Assembly (NCBI GenBank): GCA_964291635.2 | Contig: OZ219901.1 | Span: 149,030 to 213,029 of the forward strand | DNA length: 64,000 nucleotides | DNA from: JAPPHA01 sp964291635 | GTDB lineage: Bacteria; Pseudomonadota; Alphaproteobacteria; Rhodobacterales; Rhodobacteraceae | Direction: 5' to 3' | Shown: positions 32,118-41,344 of the stretch, piece by piece | How positions within the stretch are numbered: the stretch's first letter is position 1 | How the letters are laid out: every line of letters starts with the position of its first letter | The notes under the pieces: model-generated | What the model was told of the DNA's origin: nothing | Databases searched by the model: none | Seen by the model: the letters and a program-made list of their open reading frames with translations, nothing else | Program-made: the position numbers and the translations under genes

Positions 32118-32510
32118 TCATGCCCTGCTGGCCTCACATACATCGATGTATTTCCGGCCAGCGGCCATGCTCGCGGCGACCGCGTCATCAAGCGGCATGT
32201 GGCGCGACTTGAGCAATTTCAGGAGCATTGGGATATTCGCCCCGCAGAGGATCGTCCGGGCCGAGCAATTGCACGCAGCCATCGAGAGATTGCAGGGTGA
32301 ACTGCCGATCAGGTCAATCGCAAAGACAACGCCACTCCCGCAATCGACGGAATCGGCCGCCTCGCTGATCTCCCGTTGCTTCGCTTCGCGGTCACAATCG
32401 GAATTTATCGAAACCGCGCAAACCCCGGGTTGTTCCCCGACGACGTGCTCGACCGCCTCAAGATAAGCCTTGGCAAGTTTGCCATGCCCGACGATCACCA
32501 CGCCAATCAT
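32118..32510 (-). CDS. PTS EIIA component, mannose family
   Basis: Phosphoryl carrier of the EIIA-Man type, 130 residues. The N-terminus MIGVVIVGHGKLAKAYLEAV contains the active His9. CGSGVVFAIDLIGSSPCNLS matches the conserved DxxGGSP-like loop, here with DLIGSSP. In alphaproteobacteria it forms, with HPr and HprK, a regulatory PTS without sugar transport. The gene order there is usually hprK-rapZ-EIIA-HPr. Here hprK is 8 kb away and no rapZ is seen between. The ATG at 32510 is the only plausible start. Confidence 0.92.
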   Translation of the reverse strand: MIGVVIVGHGKLAKAYLEAVEHVVGEQPGVCAVSINSDCDREAKQREISEAADSVDCGSGVVFAIDLIGSSPCNLSMAACNCSARTILCGANIPMLLKLLKSRHMPLDDAVAASMAAGRKYIDVCEASRA

Positions 32511-33399
32511 GTCTGGATCGTCTCCGGAACATCGGTATCAGCGCGTCTTGCGGACGGGCACCCACCGCCATGCCGCCGCAACCCGGCGCGGGCTGGCACT
32601 CCGTCGGGATTCGACAGTGAATACTCCGATTCGGAACAGTCCGATTCAGGCAATTTTACCAAACTCCCGTCTGAGCAACGTATGCTCAGGATGGTGTCGC
32701 GCAGACTGTGCAAAGCACGTTGCCGACATCGCCCGACTTTCCCGAACCATGCAAAAACGCGTTTCGCTACATATCGTTCGTTACAAAACTGCGCACGGAA
32801 ATGCAAAGCCTTTTCAGGCAGGTCTTTCCTTGCGGTACCGGAGGTCCCGTCATCGTGGGACGGCCACCGTCTGGCCGCATGCAAGGCAGCCGATTACCGG
32901 AACCTGGCAATCCGCCACCAGAGATTGCCACGTCGGCATGATTGTGCCCGCAACGAATGTCTCGCCCGCCCCTGCTCCCGTGGAAGTCCCGGCCCGGAGA
33001 TTGGCGAATACCCTGGCTCTTTCGTCCAGGGACCATGTCGATGGCTGAAACCAAATCGTTCCAGCCAATTGATCGATTTCACGGGTCATTGGGGTTGCCG
33101 GTGCAAACGTCCCTCGCCGCGCAGCGCCAATCCCGGACGCCTTGTTCTGTCACGTCCTTTGAGTTCGGACCTTGCGGCGCGATCATTGCCGGGCGCCTGC
33201 GTCCGTTCCAGGTTCCGACCATCGTGCGGTCAAGCATGTCATCCCATTCCATTTCTGCACCCGCGTTTCCGGACAAGAGCCGCGAGATGATCCGCAGCGC
33301 CGAAGCTTGCGCGGGTGGGTTCTGCGTGCCAGATTTCGGGAGGATCGTTTCAAATAACTGAAAAAACGCGATGAAAAGCTCATCAAGACGGTTGCGGAG
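32511..33399 (-). other. Gap of about 0.9 kb upstream of EIIA-HPr
   Basis: No gene is recognised. Minus-strand frames (32850-33089 and 33079-33276) are open, but match no family I know. The position just upstream of EIIA is where rapZ normally lies, and no P-loop or RapZ-like segment is visible. The EIIA promoter should be within the right-hand few hundred bases of this stretch. Confidence 0.45.
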
Positions 33400-33969
33400 A
33401 TGGTCGCCGAGGCACGCTCCAGGATCGAGGAAATCGATACGGAAGCGCTCCTGTTGACGTACGACGACCCCGAAGTGGTCGTCGTCGATGTCCGCGACTT
33501 ACGCGAACGCCAGCGAAGCGGCTGGATTCCCGGCAGTTTCCATGCACCGCGGGGCATGGTCGAGTTCTGGGTGGATCCCGGAAGCCCGTATATCAAGTCG
33601 ATCTTCGGAGAAGACCGCAGGTTCATCTTCCACTGCGCAAGCGGCCGGAAGTCTTCGCTCACGGTTGCGACACTGCAGGACATGGGATTCGAAGCCGCGC
33701 ATTTGACGGATGGGTACTCCGACCGGGTTCGAAAGGACGGTCCGGTCGAGCATGTCGCAACGGGGGACATGACAAGGGCCCGGGAAGCAGCACCATCCGG
33801 GAAAACGACTGAAGGCCCGCCTGGCGGGCGCCCGCGTTCCACAAGACCGTCACCGGCCAGTCAAGGCGGACGCGGCGTGCTGCGTGCCAATGCAACTGAT
33901 TCGTTACGGCGCGGGCCGCGTTCCGAACGCGGGCGCCGATCCGTTCGACTTCGCCTACCGCGGGATTGA
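33400..33969 (+). CDS. Rhodanese-like domain protein with aberrant tail
   Basis: Single-domain sulfurtransferase-like protein. Residues 10-125 form the rhodanese domain: VVVVDVRDLRERQRSGWIPG, then HAPRGMVEFWVDP, with the active-site loop HCASGRKSS carrying the catalytic Cys. The domain should end near GPVEHVA (about residue 120). From there to residue 189 the sequence is Arg/Pro/Gly-rich and unlike the family, so the natural stop was probably lost by mutation. An in-frame TAA lies at 33356-33358, and the first start after it is the ATG at 33400. Confidence 0.8.
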   Translation: MVAEARSRIEEIDTEALLLTYDDPEVVVVDVRDLRERQRSGWIPGSFHAPRGMVEFWVDPGSPYIKSIFGEDRRFIFHCASGRKSSLTVATLQDMGFEAAHLTDGYSDRVRKDGPVEHVATGDMTRAREAAPSGKTTEGPPGGRPRSTRPSPASQGGRGVLRANATDSLRRGPRSERGRRSVRLRLPRD

Positions 33970-34638
33970 TGTCTGGCACCGACACCCCGGCGCGCCGTTG
34001 GTCTCGCTGTCCGGCAGCACGATGCCACTCCCGGGAATGTAGACACGTTTCCGGAATTCTCCCCGATTGACCGCATGACCGCGTTGCCTGGTCCTCTCCA
34101 TGTCGGACTCCGATGCGGCAACCGAGGTGATCGTCACACCGGTGAATCGCGCGACGCGGTTTCTTGCCTGACCGCCCGGGCGAACATACTCGGCTGCGAG
34201 GATTGCCTCGCCGTTTCCGAAAAGGCCAAGCGGCGGCGGCGTGCCGATCGGGTTCCGTGACCGGTTCGGCTTACAGCTTTCGATCTTGTCCGTGTAAACC
34301 GCATCTCCGCCTTCCCAAGCCGCAAGACAGGCAGTCTCTACGGTCACATCGAACCGTATCCGCAAGAGCGGCGCCTCGACCCCGGGGAGAATCAGGATTC
34401 CCACTACCTTGCGCCCGAAATGCCGGGGCTCGAGCGTGGCACCGTAGGTCCTGTCCGGAATCCGTCCCGCGCAGCCGCCGGTTTCGTCAGCGTCCGCGGC
34501 AGGCGGTGAATGTTCTGACTCGTCCTTCCGGGATCGCGGAATAGTCCCGGTATTCCCGGCCTCGACGACGATACTGACGGGTCTTCAAGGATTGAACGGC
34601 CCTTCGACAGGGTCGAATCATCCCGTGCGACACTGCTT
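33970..34638 (-). other. Gap between rhodanese and molybdoenzyme genes
   Basis: A minus-strand frame from 34404 to 33955 is open for 149 codons and reads protein-like (GGDAVYTDKIESCKPNRSRN, then VRPGGQARNRVARFTGVTIT). I do not recognise a family and no ribosome site supports its start. It may be a gene fragment or chance. Nothing else is supported here. Confidence 0.35.
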
Positions 34639-37010
34639 TCAGGGACTTGGGTCACGGGAATTCCCACGATGCCTTGATCGCATGACAAACGGTGGCGGCA
34701 GATGCGCCTCGACTCCGGGCAGTTCGCCTTCAAACTTCCTCATTTCCACCATCGCCGAATGAGCCGCCGGGCTCTGACTGAACTCGGATGTCCGGAGATC
34801 ATGGGTCAGGACATTGGGATTTCCATGCCGGTCACGATGTTCGGGGTGATCGAGATCCGGGTCATACCAGGCACCGGTCCACAGAAACACGATCCCTTTC
34901 CCGACGTCCCCGCTCACGCGGGCACCCGCGAGGCAGCGGCCACGATCGTTGAAAAGTTCGACGACGTCCCCGTCAGCGATCCCGCGTTCTCCTGCATCGT
35001 CCGGATGGACCAGGACAGGCTCCCGCCCGGCAATCTTTTGAGACATGCTGAGAGCACCGTTGTCATGCTGGCTGTGAAGCCTGGTGCCTGGTTGACCGGA
35101 GATCAAGGCCAGCGGGAACGCATCCCCGGCCGTCACGGACCCCCGGGAGCACGGCTGGTTCCAGAATGCGTGCCCGGGACAATCCGGAAGGTCGAATCCA
35201 GCTACGGTCTCCGAAAAAAGTTCGATCCTGCCACTTGGCGTCGGACGCGGGCGGGTCTCGGGATCCGCCCTGAATTCCGAGAGAAAAATCCTGTCCGGCG
35301 AAGGATCCGGCAGTTCGACGATGTCGCCGGCCATGAAGGTTTTCCAGTCCGGAAGTTCGATTCCCGCGTTCCTTCCCGCATCGCGGGTCTCCTCCCAAAG
35401 ACGCCCGAGCCAGCCATCGGCCGACAGTCCGTCGGTGAATTCGTCCCGCGAACCGAGCCGTTCCGACAACTCGGCGTAGATCTCGAATTCGACCCGCGCG
35501 TTTCCGGGAGGCCGCGTAATCCGAGGCATCGGAACGAGGATGTTGTCGGACTGCCCGGCACCGAAGTCGGACCGCTCAAGCGGGGCCGCAACGGGCAGGA
35601 CGATGTCGGCGTGACGGGCGGTCGCGGTCCAGTTGACCTCGTTGACGATGATGGTCTCCGGTTTCTGGAACGCCCGGCGCAGGCGATTCAGATCCTGGTG
35701 ATGGTGAAACGGGTTGCCGCCTGCCCACCAGACCATGCGAATGTCCGGAAACCGGAGTGTCCTGCCTTCGTAGCGATAACTGGCGAGAGGGTTGAGCAGC
35801 ATCTCCGAGATCATTGCGACCGGAATGAAGGTCTCGATCCGGTTTTCGCCCTGGGGGAACGATCCCCATCGAAACGGCCGGTCGATATTGCCGATGTGCC
35901 CATTCACACCATAGGCAATGGTGTACCCGCCTCCCGGAAGCCCGATTTGGCCCAGGATCGCCGCGAGGGTCACGGTCATCCACAACGGTTGCTCGCCATG
36001 GTCGGCACGTTGAAGGCCGGCGGCGCAACTGATCATCGTGCGCCCACCAGCCATTTCCCTGGCCAGTCGACGGATTCTTTCGGCATCGAGCCCCGACTGC
36101 CGCGAGGCCCATTCGGCATCCTTGGGCACGCCGTCGGAATCCCCGCGCAGATAGGCAGAGACCTTTTCGAAACCGACCGTGTAGCGATCGAGGAATTCCT
36201 GATCGTGCAGGCCTTCGGTGACCAGGGTATGCGCGATTCCCATCATGATCGCGGTATCGGTGCCCGGGCGTGGAGGGTGCCACTCGGCATCGAGCCGGGA
36301 ATCGGCATCGCTCCTGAGCAATCGGCATCGCTCCTGAGCGGGCTGATGTTGACGAACCGGACGCCATTCCGGACGCAGTCGTCGAGATTGCCCGCCATCC
36401 TGTGCCTCGACGCGCCCCCGTCGCAAATCTGCATGTTTCGCATCGGCAGGCCACCGAACAGCACCACGAGGTCGCTATGTCGGGAGATCACCGACCACCG
36501 GGTGGCGTCGGCAACATGCTGCCGAAAACCGTCACCGACGATGTGCGGAAGAGCGACCAGCGCTGCATTGAAGCTGTAGTTTCCTTTCGAGCTGACGAAT
36601 CCGCCCTGGGCATTCAGGAAGCGCTTGAGCTGGGACTGAGCGTGATGGAAGCGCCCGGCGCTCGCCCACCCGTATGAGCCCGCGAAGATGGCCTCGTTGC
36701 CGTGTTGCGACCGGACGCGTATCAGCTCTGCGGCGATCAGGTCCATGACTTCGTCCCACGAGACCTCGACGAAAGGCGACCGCCCGCGCTCTCCGCCCCG
36801 GCCTTCCAGCCAACCGGCGCGAACCGCGGGGTTGAGTATCCGCGCAGTCCCGTTCAGGCTGCCGGCGATGTTGTCGTTCAGAGGGGACGGATCCGGGTCG
36901 GACGGATGTCCTCGGACCGACGTCACCCGGCCGTCGACCGTTGTGACGAGCCCGATTCCCCAATGGCTCGAGGTGAGCACCTGTTCGAGTGTTCCGTCCA
37001 CGTCGGTCAT
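34639..37010 (-). pseudogene. Frameshifted molybdopterin S/N-oxide reductase (BisC/TorA family)
   Basis: Molybdopterin-guanine-dinucleotide reductase of the DMSO-reductase superfamily, reducing biotin sulfoxide, DMSO or TMAO in known members. The N-terminal part (37010 down to about 36320) starts MTDVDGTLEQVLTSSHWGIG and includes the family segments ARILNPAVRAGWLEGRGGER, GSYGWASAGRFHHAQSQLKR and VRNGVRFVNISPLRSDAD. The C-terminal part continues in a second frame from RLDAEWHPPRPGTDTAIMMG to the stop at 34639. A perfect 20-bp tandem duplication at 36300-36339 causes the shift. Removing one copy restores a single frame of about 783 codons. No other lesion is visible, so the break is recent. There is no Tat signal, consistent with a cytoplasmic BisC-like enzyme. 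Confidence 0.88.
36300..36339. repeat. 20-bp tandem duplication breaking the molybdoenzyme gene
   Basis: AATCGGCATCGCTCCTGAGC is repeated exactly twice, 36300-36319 and 36320-36339. Twenty is not a multiple of three, so the reading frame is lost at this point. A read-through with one copy removed joins RFVNISPLRSDAD directly to SRLDAEWHPPRPGTDTA. Confidence 0.95.
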
Positions 37011-37422
37011 CCCCGGTTTGCCCGTCGATGAAAACGCATGGCATATCGCGCGCGAATTGTCATTGGCCTCGCCTGCCAGGACATGGCTGTTCGTATCGGC
37101 TTTCCCGGCCGGGTGCCCCCTGGCTGGCCGTGGCAGGACGCCCGCGCCCGGCCACACGCGCGCGATGCAACGGTGGCCGGAGAATTCCGCGAACCGGGTA
37201 TCTGCAGCTCACATCGGTGTTCCCGACGCTGCCTCGACGCCTTCGCGCGACACCACGTTGAGCCGGCGCCCGGACACTCTCCATACTGCCCGTGCAAAAA
37301 AATGAAGCCCAACGAGAGTAGAGTGACGAAGACCAGGGCTGTCGTGTCTTGCAGCGGGCTGAATTGCAGGCCGAGTTCCGTATCGAGGCCCATTGTCCAG
37401 CCGGTCACCTTGAAGATCAGGC
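37011..37422. other. Gap between desaturase and molybdoenzyme
   Basis: About 410 bp with no supported gene. It would carry the molybdoenzyme promoter at its left side (minus strand) and the desaturase terminator at its right side. No clear hairpin with T-run is seen. Confidence 0.45.
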
Positions 37423-38580
37423 TTACGCCTTGTCCAAGGCCAGTTCCTTTGGTGCCAGGTCCCCGATCGAGGATTCTCCGGCTTCCGCCTTCCGGCGCCT
37501 CTCGGTTTGCGCCGTGGCCGGCAGGGGCGTGTCGAAGGTATAATCCGGATCGGACTTCTGGCGCTCCCATATGTCGAGCATCTCGCGCCAGGCTCCACGC
37601 AGACTGCGCGGTTCGGGCATGTCGTCCTTGATTTCGGCGGCCAGCGCGGGAAGGTTGTAGCAGGGTATGCCGGCATACATGTGATGCTCGGTGTGCCAGT
37701 TCATGTGCCAGTAGAGGAATTCCACGAACCTGGGCAGGTGCATCGACCGCGTGCTCTTGCGGAAGTCGGTCGTGTGCTCCATCAGCCCGCAATGCTGGGG
37801 GAGGCCGACGAAGTAACTGAGCCAAATCGCGATAAAGCTGGGAATGGTGATAATGAGCGGCACGACCCAGAGGCCGGTCGGGATCGACACGACGAGCACC
37901 GCACCGTGGAACGCCAATAGCGCGCGCGACCACCACCTTGAGCGGCGGTGCTGGTTCGGCTGGTCGTCGTGGAGCGCCTGCCGCCACTCGTTGGCCGGGA
38001 TCTCGGTCGAACCGACCTTGCCGATCGCATCGAGAATCGTGACCCAGATCGCCGACAGAATCCCGCCCTTGCTGAATGTGCGTCCCGGCTGGGTCAGCAG
38101 GTTGACTGTGAAAAGCTGCAGAAGGAAGGTGCGGCCCACGTTGGGATGCAGCGGCAGCAGGACTTCACGGTCGCCCTCCGGGTGCAGCGTGTAACGGTGG
38201 TGATAGGTGTGGCTGGCCGCATAGTCGAACGGGTTCCACCAGCTGATCATGCTGAAGAGATACAGGAAAAACTTGTTGAGCCACCTGGTCTTGAACACCG
38301 TTCCGTGGCCAAGTTCGTGGACAGCGGTGCCGCTGAAGAAGCTTGCGATCGTACCGTGGGCGAACAGCGCCACAAGAAAGGCGATCCAGAGGCCCTGCGC
38401 CCAAGTCAGATAAACCGCCGCACCCGTCAGGCAGAAGAGGCCGAAGTGCCCGCCGGCCTGCATCCAGCCCTGCCGGTCGCTACGCTTTGAAAGCTCGCGA
38501 AACCGCGCAGGTGCCAACCTGGAACGGTACCATTGGACGTTCAGGTTCTCCCGAACTTCGGAAAGGGGTTCGTAATCCAT
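37423..38580 (-). CDS. Membrane fatty acid desaturase family protein
   Basis: Di-iron integral-membrane desaturase/hydroxylase, 385 residues. The three histidine boxes are complete: HELGHG, HTYHHRY (with an upstream Asn-Pro-Phe-Asp segment), and HTEHHMY. Four hydrophobic spans flank them (for example LWIAFLVALFAHGTIASFF and VVPLIITIPSFIAIWLSYFV). The C-terminal 50 residues are charged and cytoplasmic. The ATG at 38580 (MDYEPLSEVRENLNVQWYRS) is well placed. It is divergent from the MFS gene to the right. Substrate could be a fatty acyl chain or a related lipid; it cannot be told from sequence. Confidence 0.9.
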   Translation of the reverse strand: MDYEPLSEVRENLNVQWYRSRLAPARFRELSKRSDRQGWMQAGGHFGLFCLTGAAVYLTWAQGLWIAFLVALFAHGTIASFFSGTAVHELGHGTVFKTRWLNKFFLYLFSMISWWNPFDYAASHTYHHRYTLHPEGDREVLLPLHPNVGRTFLLQLFTVNLLTQPGRTFSKGGILSAIWVTILDAIGKVGSTEIPANEWRQALHDDQPNQHRRSRWWSRALLAFHGAVLVVSIPTGLWVVPLIITIPSFIAIWLSYFVGLPQHCGLMEHTTDFRKSTRSMHLPRFVEFLYWHMNWHTEHHMYAGIPCYNLPALAAEIKDDMPEPRSLRGAWREMLDIWERQKSDPDYTFDTPLPATAQTERRRKAEAGESSIGDLAPKELALDKA

Positions 38581-39041
38581 GTCTCACCTTCCAGTTTTCG
38601 CCGAAAATACTACCCATTTTCCGGAAGTCCACCGCTGGCGCGACCTCGTATTGCCCGGGTGAAGCGACCGACGGACCGAGCCTGCCCGTGCGGCCAGCCG
38701 CCGACAACCGGCGCGGCATTGGCGGTCGTCGGAAAGGGCAAAGGTCAAACCGGCGAAATCCGACCCCAGCCCGAACGCTTCCAATTTTCCATTCATGGGT
38801 TCAAATACACGGGAACGAACCACTACGTGAATCAGCACCAATTGCTGGCGTTCACGTGGTGTACCAGGCGATCGGCCAGGAACGACAGGGGAGGGGTAGA
38901 CGATTCTCGACGTGCCTTACGGCCCCTTCCCGGGTAAGCGGATTCCCGGATTCGTGCCATTCGCCCTGTTCGCGGTCGTCGGACCGGCGGGACCCGGATG
39001 GGCCGCGCGGTTGGGTTGCGGCCCGGGAGATCACACGCGAC
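38581..39041. other. Divergent intergenic region, desaturase / MFS
   Basis: About 460 bp that must hold both promoters. A plus-strand frame runs through it into the MFS gene from 38343, but it has no transporter-like content before 39042. No operator or riboswitch is recognised. Confidence 0.45.
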
Positions 39042-40238
39042 ATGTTTCGTGACCCCTCGATTGCTCTCCTCGCCGTTGGCCAGACGCTGCAGTGGGCCGG
39101 CATCTTCTACATATTCCCGGCCCTGCTGCTGCGCTGGGAGCAGGACCTGGGCTGGTCAAAGGCCGACCTCACCGCGGCCATCACGATCGCAGTGCTGGTT
39201 TCGGCCTTCGCTTCCCCGCTCGCCGGAAAGATCATCGATCGCGGAAAAGGCCCGGTTCTGCTGGCGGGGTCCGCCGTCATCGGCGGCACCGGCCTCCTGA
39301 TCCTGGCAGCGGTCGCGGCGCGCTGGCAGTTCTACGCAGTCTGGGTCCTCATCGGCATCGCCATGGCGGGATGCCTCTACGAGCCCTGTTTCGCCCTGGT
39401 GACCCGCGCCCGGGGGAGAGACGCCAAGAAGGGGATCATCCTGATCACCCTGGTGGCCGGTTTCGCAAGCACGATCAGCTTCCCGGTGACCTATGCGCTG
39501 GCAGAACACCTGGGCTGGCGCGGCGCATGCGTCACCTTCTCGGCCGTCGTTGTCCTCGTCGCCGCACCCATCACCTGGACCGGGGCGTACAGGCTGGAAC
39601 AGTCAAGGAAGCCCCCCGATGCTTCGCCATCGGCAGCGGCGGCAGGCAGGGGGTTCCTCGGCAGGAGGGCCTTCTGGTTCCTGGCCCTGGCTTTCAGTTG
39701 CACAGCGATAGCACATGGCGCCGCCCTGCATCACCTTTTGCCCCTGCTGGACGAACGGGAGGTTCCGCCGCAGACCGCCGTTCTTGCCGCATCATTCATC
39801 GGCCCGATGCAGGTCACGGGCAGGCTTGCCGTGATGGCCTCGGGAAGCTACCTCTCCCACAACGCCGTGGCGGTCCTGATTTTCTGCATGCTGGGCGTGG
39901 CCATGCTGATGCTCCTGATCAGCGGCATCTCGCCGGCATTCCTGCTGGCATTCGTGGTTTTCTTCGGCAGCGCCTGGGGCGCGGTGAGCATTCTGCGGCC
40001 ATTGCTCGCGCGCGACATTCTCGGTGAGGAAGATTTCGGTGCCAAGTTCGGCGCACTGGCCATGCCGTTCCTGGCCGGAGCCGCCCTGGCGCCATTCCTG
40101 GGTTCGCTCATATGGGAAGCGGGTGGTTACGACACGGTACTGATCGTCCTGATCGGAGTGACCGGGGTCGGTCTTGGCCTGTATCATGCTGCAAACCGCG
40201 CGGCGCGAACCGGCAGGGACAGGGACGGGCCAGCATAG
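39042..40238 (+). CDS. MFS family transporter
   Basis: Major facilitator superfamily permease, 398 residues from the ATG at 39042 (MFRDPSIALLAVGQTLQWAG). Twelve hydrophobic segments are visible. The loop 2-3 region reads SPLAGKIIDRGKGPVLLAGS, resembling the MFS motif A. A central cytoplasmic loop (LEQSRKPPDASPSAAAAGRG) divides the two halves. An unknown export or uptake substrate is expected. The open frame extends back to 38343, but that part overlaps the divergent desaturase and is not coding. Confidence 0.85.
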   Translation: MFRDPSIALLAVGQTLQWAGIFYIFPALLLRWEQDLGWSKADLTAAITIAVLVSAFASPLAGKIIDRGKGPVLLAGSAVIGGTGLLILAAVAARWQFYAVWVLIGIAMAGCLYEPCFALVTRARGRDAKKGIILITLVAGFASTISFPVTYALAEHLGWRGACVTFSAVVVLVAAPITWTGAYRLEQSRKPPDASPSAAAAGRGFLGRRAFWFLALAFSCTAIAHGAALHHLLPLLDEREVPPQTAVLAASFIGPMQVTGRLAVMASGSYLSHNAVAVLIFCMLGVAMLMLLISGISPAFLLAFVVFFGSAWGAVSILRPLLARDILGEEDFGAKFGALAMPFLAGAALAPFLGSLIWEAGGYDTVLIVLIGVTGVGLGLYHAANRAARTGRDRDGPA

Positions 40239-40504
40239 GTCTATCCGTTCGGGAGACCGCTTTACTCCCGGAGAGCCGGCACGTCTGCAACCGGACCGGG
40301 TGAATTGATCGGGCGGCAAGGACCGTGACACGCATTTTCGCGGCCGCGCGTGCAGGCTCCCGGCAGGGTCGAGAGGTCCCGAACGTTCCGGTCTCACGGA
40401 CCGCGTGGGCAGCAGGCCACGCACCGTCGATGAACGCGGGTGTCCGCCCACTCCCGGAGGCTTCCGGGCAGATGACAGGCCGTGATCCACTCACATGCGC
40501 CGCA

Positions 40505-41071
40505 TCAACAGCCTGCCGGAGCAATGGCCTGATCCCGGTCACCTGAACCACCTTGCGCCGGCAGCATTCCCGAACGCAAGATCAGGGCAACCGCGGGGCC
40601 GAGACCGTTGACACCCTGGCCGTGCAAAAGGGGAACGGGCGTTTCCCCGAGCAAGATCACACGGGCTCCCGGCAACCGGGATGACTCCGGCCGGTCAAGA
40701 TCGATCACGACCATCAGGGCAACCCGTTCACAGGTCGGGGCCTCGAGGATTCCGATCTGCCTCGCTTCGATTGCGCCCGGTTTCGAACCGGACCTTCGTG
40801 ACAGCGACCGCGCGACGACGATGCCATCGTTTTCACTCAGGACGACCTGATCATCGCCGACCAGGGATGCGCCCAGTGAAATCAGCTCGATCGCGAGGCT
40901 GGACTTCCCTGCTCCCGATTTCCCGATCACGAGAGCTCCCCGGCCGCAGAGTTCCACGCAACTGCCGTGAACCGTCGGCGGCAGCGACCGGGATGCAGGC
41001 CCCTCTTCCGCCACGCGGCCCTCGTCGAAGTGCTCTGCTGTCCGGGTCACACGGGATGTTCGCGTATTCAT
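40505..41071 (-). CDS. hprK: HPr kinase/phosphorylase, short alphaproteobacterial form
   Basis: Phosphorylates HPr on its regulatory Ser. The product is 188 residues and corresponds to the C-terminal kinase domain only, the form found in alphaproteobacteria. The P-loop is GKSGAGKSS (50-58), followed by LVGDDQVVL and the conserved GILEAPTCERVALMVVIDL segment. The N-terminal 30 residues are not conserved. The target Ser of HPr is present in ptsH at 31826. In relatives this gene lies between the chvG/chvI sensor pair and rapZ-EIIA-HPr; here pckA is the divergent neighbour. Confidence 0.9.
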   Translation of the reverse strand: MNTRTSRVTRTAEHFDEGRVAEEGPASRSLPPTVHGSCVELCGRGALVIGKSGAGKSSLAIELISLGASLVGDDQVVLSENDGIVVARSLSRRSGSKPGAIEARQIGILEAPTCERVALMVVIDLDRPESSRLPGARVILLGETPVPLLHGQGVNGLGPAVALILRSGMLPAQGGSGDRDQAIAPAGC

Positions 41072-41344
41072 TCCGGCTCCCTGTCAAATCTGCCCTGTCG
41101 ATATTCAGGCAATCGCTGGTCGGATGTACACCGGATATCGAAAAGCGGGTCATTTCATCAACTTTATCGTTAACGCATTTCCGAATCGACGCATTTGCCC
41201 GTGCCAAGCCGACACGGGGCTGTTATGACCTCTCCAGACGCGGAATTTTGCGCGGGCGATCACCGGGGAATCCCCCATTGCGACTTGGGTGTCTGCCGGG
41301 TCACGGGACGCGACAGCAGCCACCTGTAATCGAGGAGATTCTGA

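Noticed and set aside
34702..36579. Plus-strand 625-codon frame opposite the molybdoenzyme
   Set aside because: The minus strand gives the well-conserved reductase; the plus frame has no recognisable motifs and is explained as a shadow.
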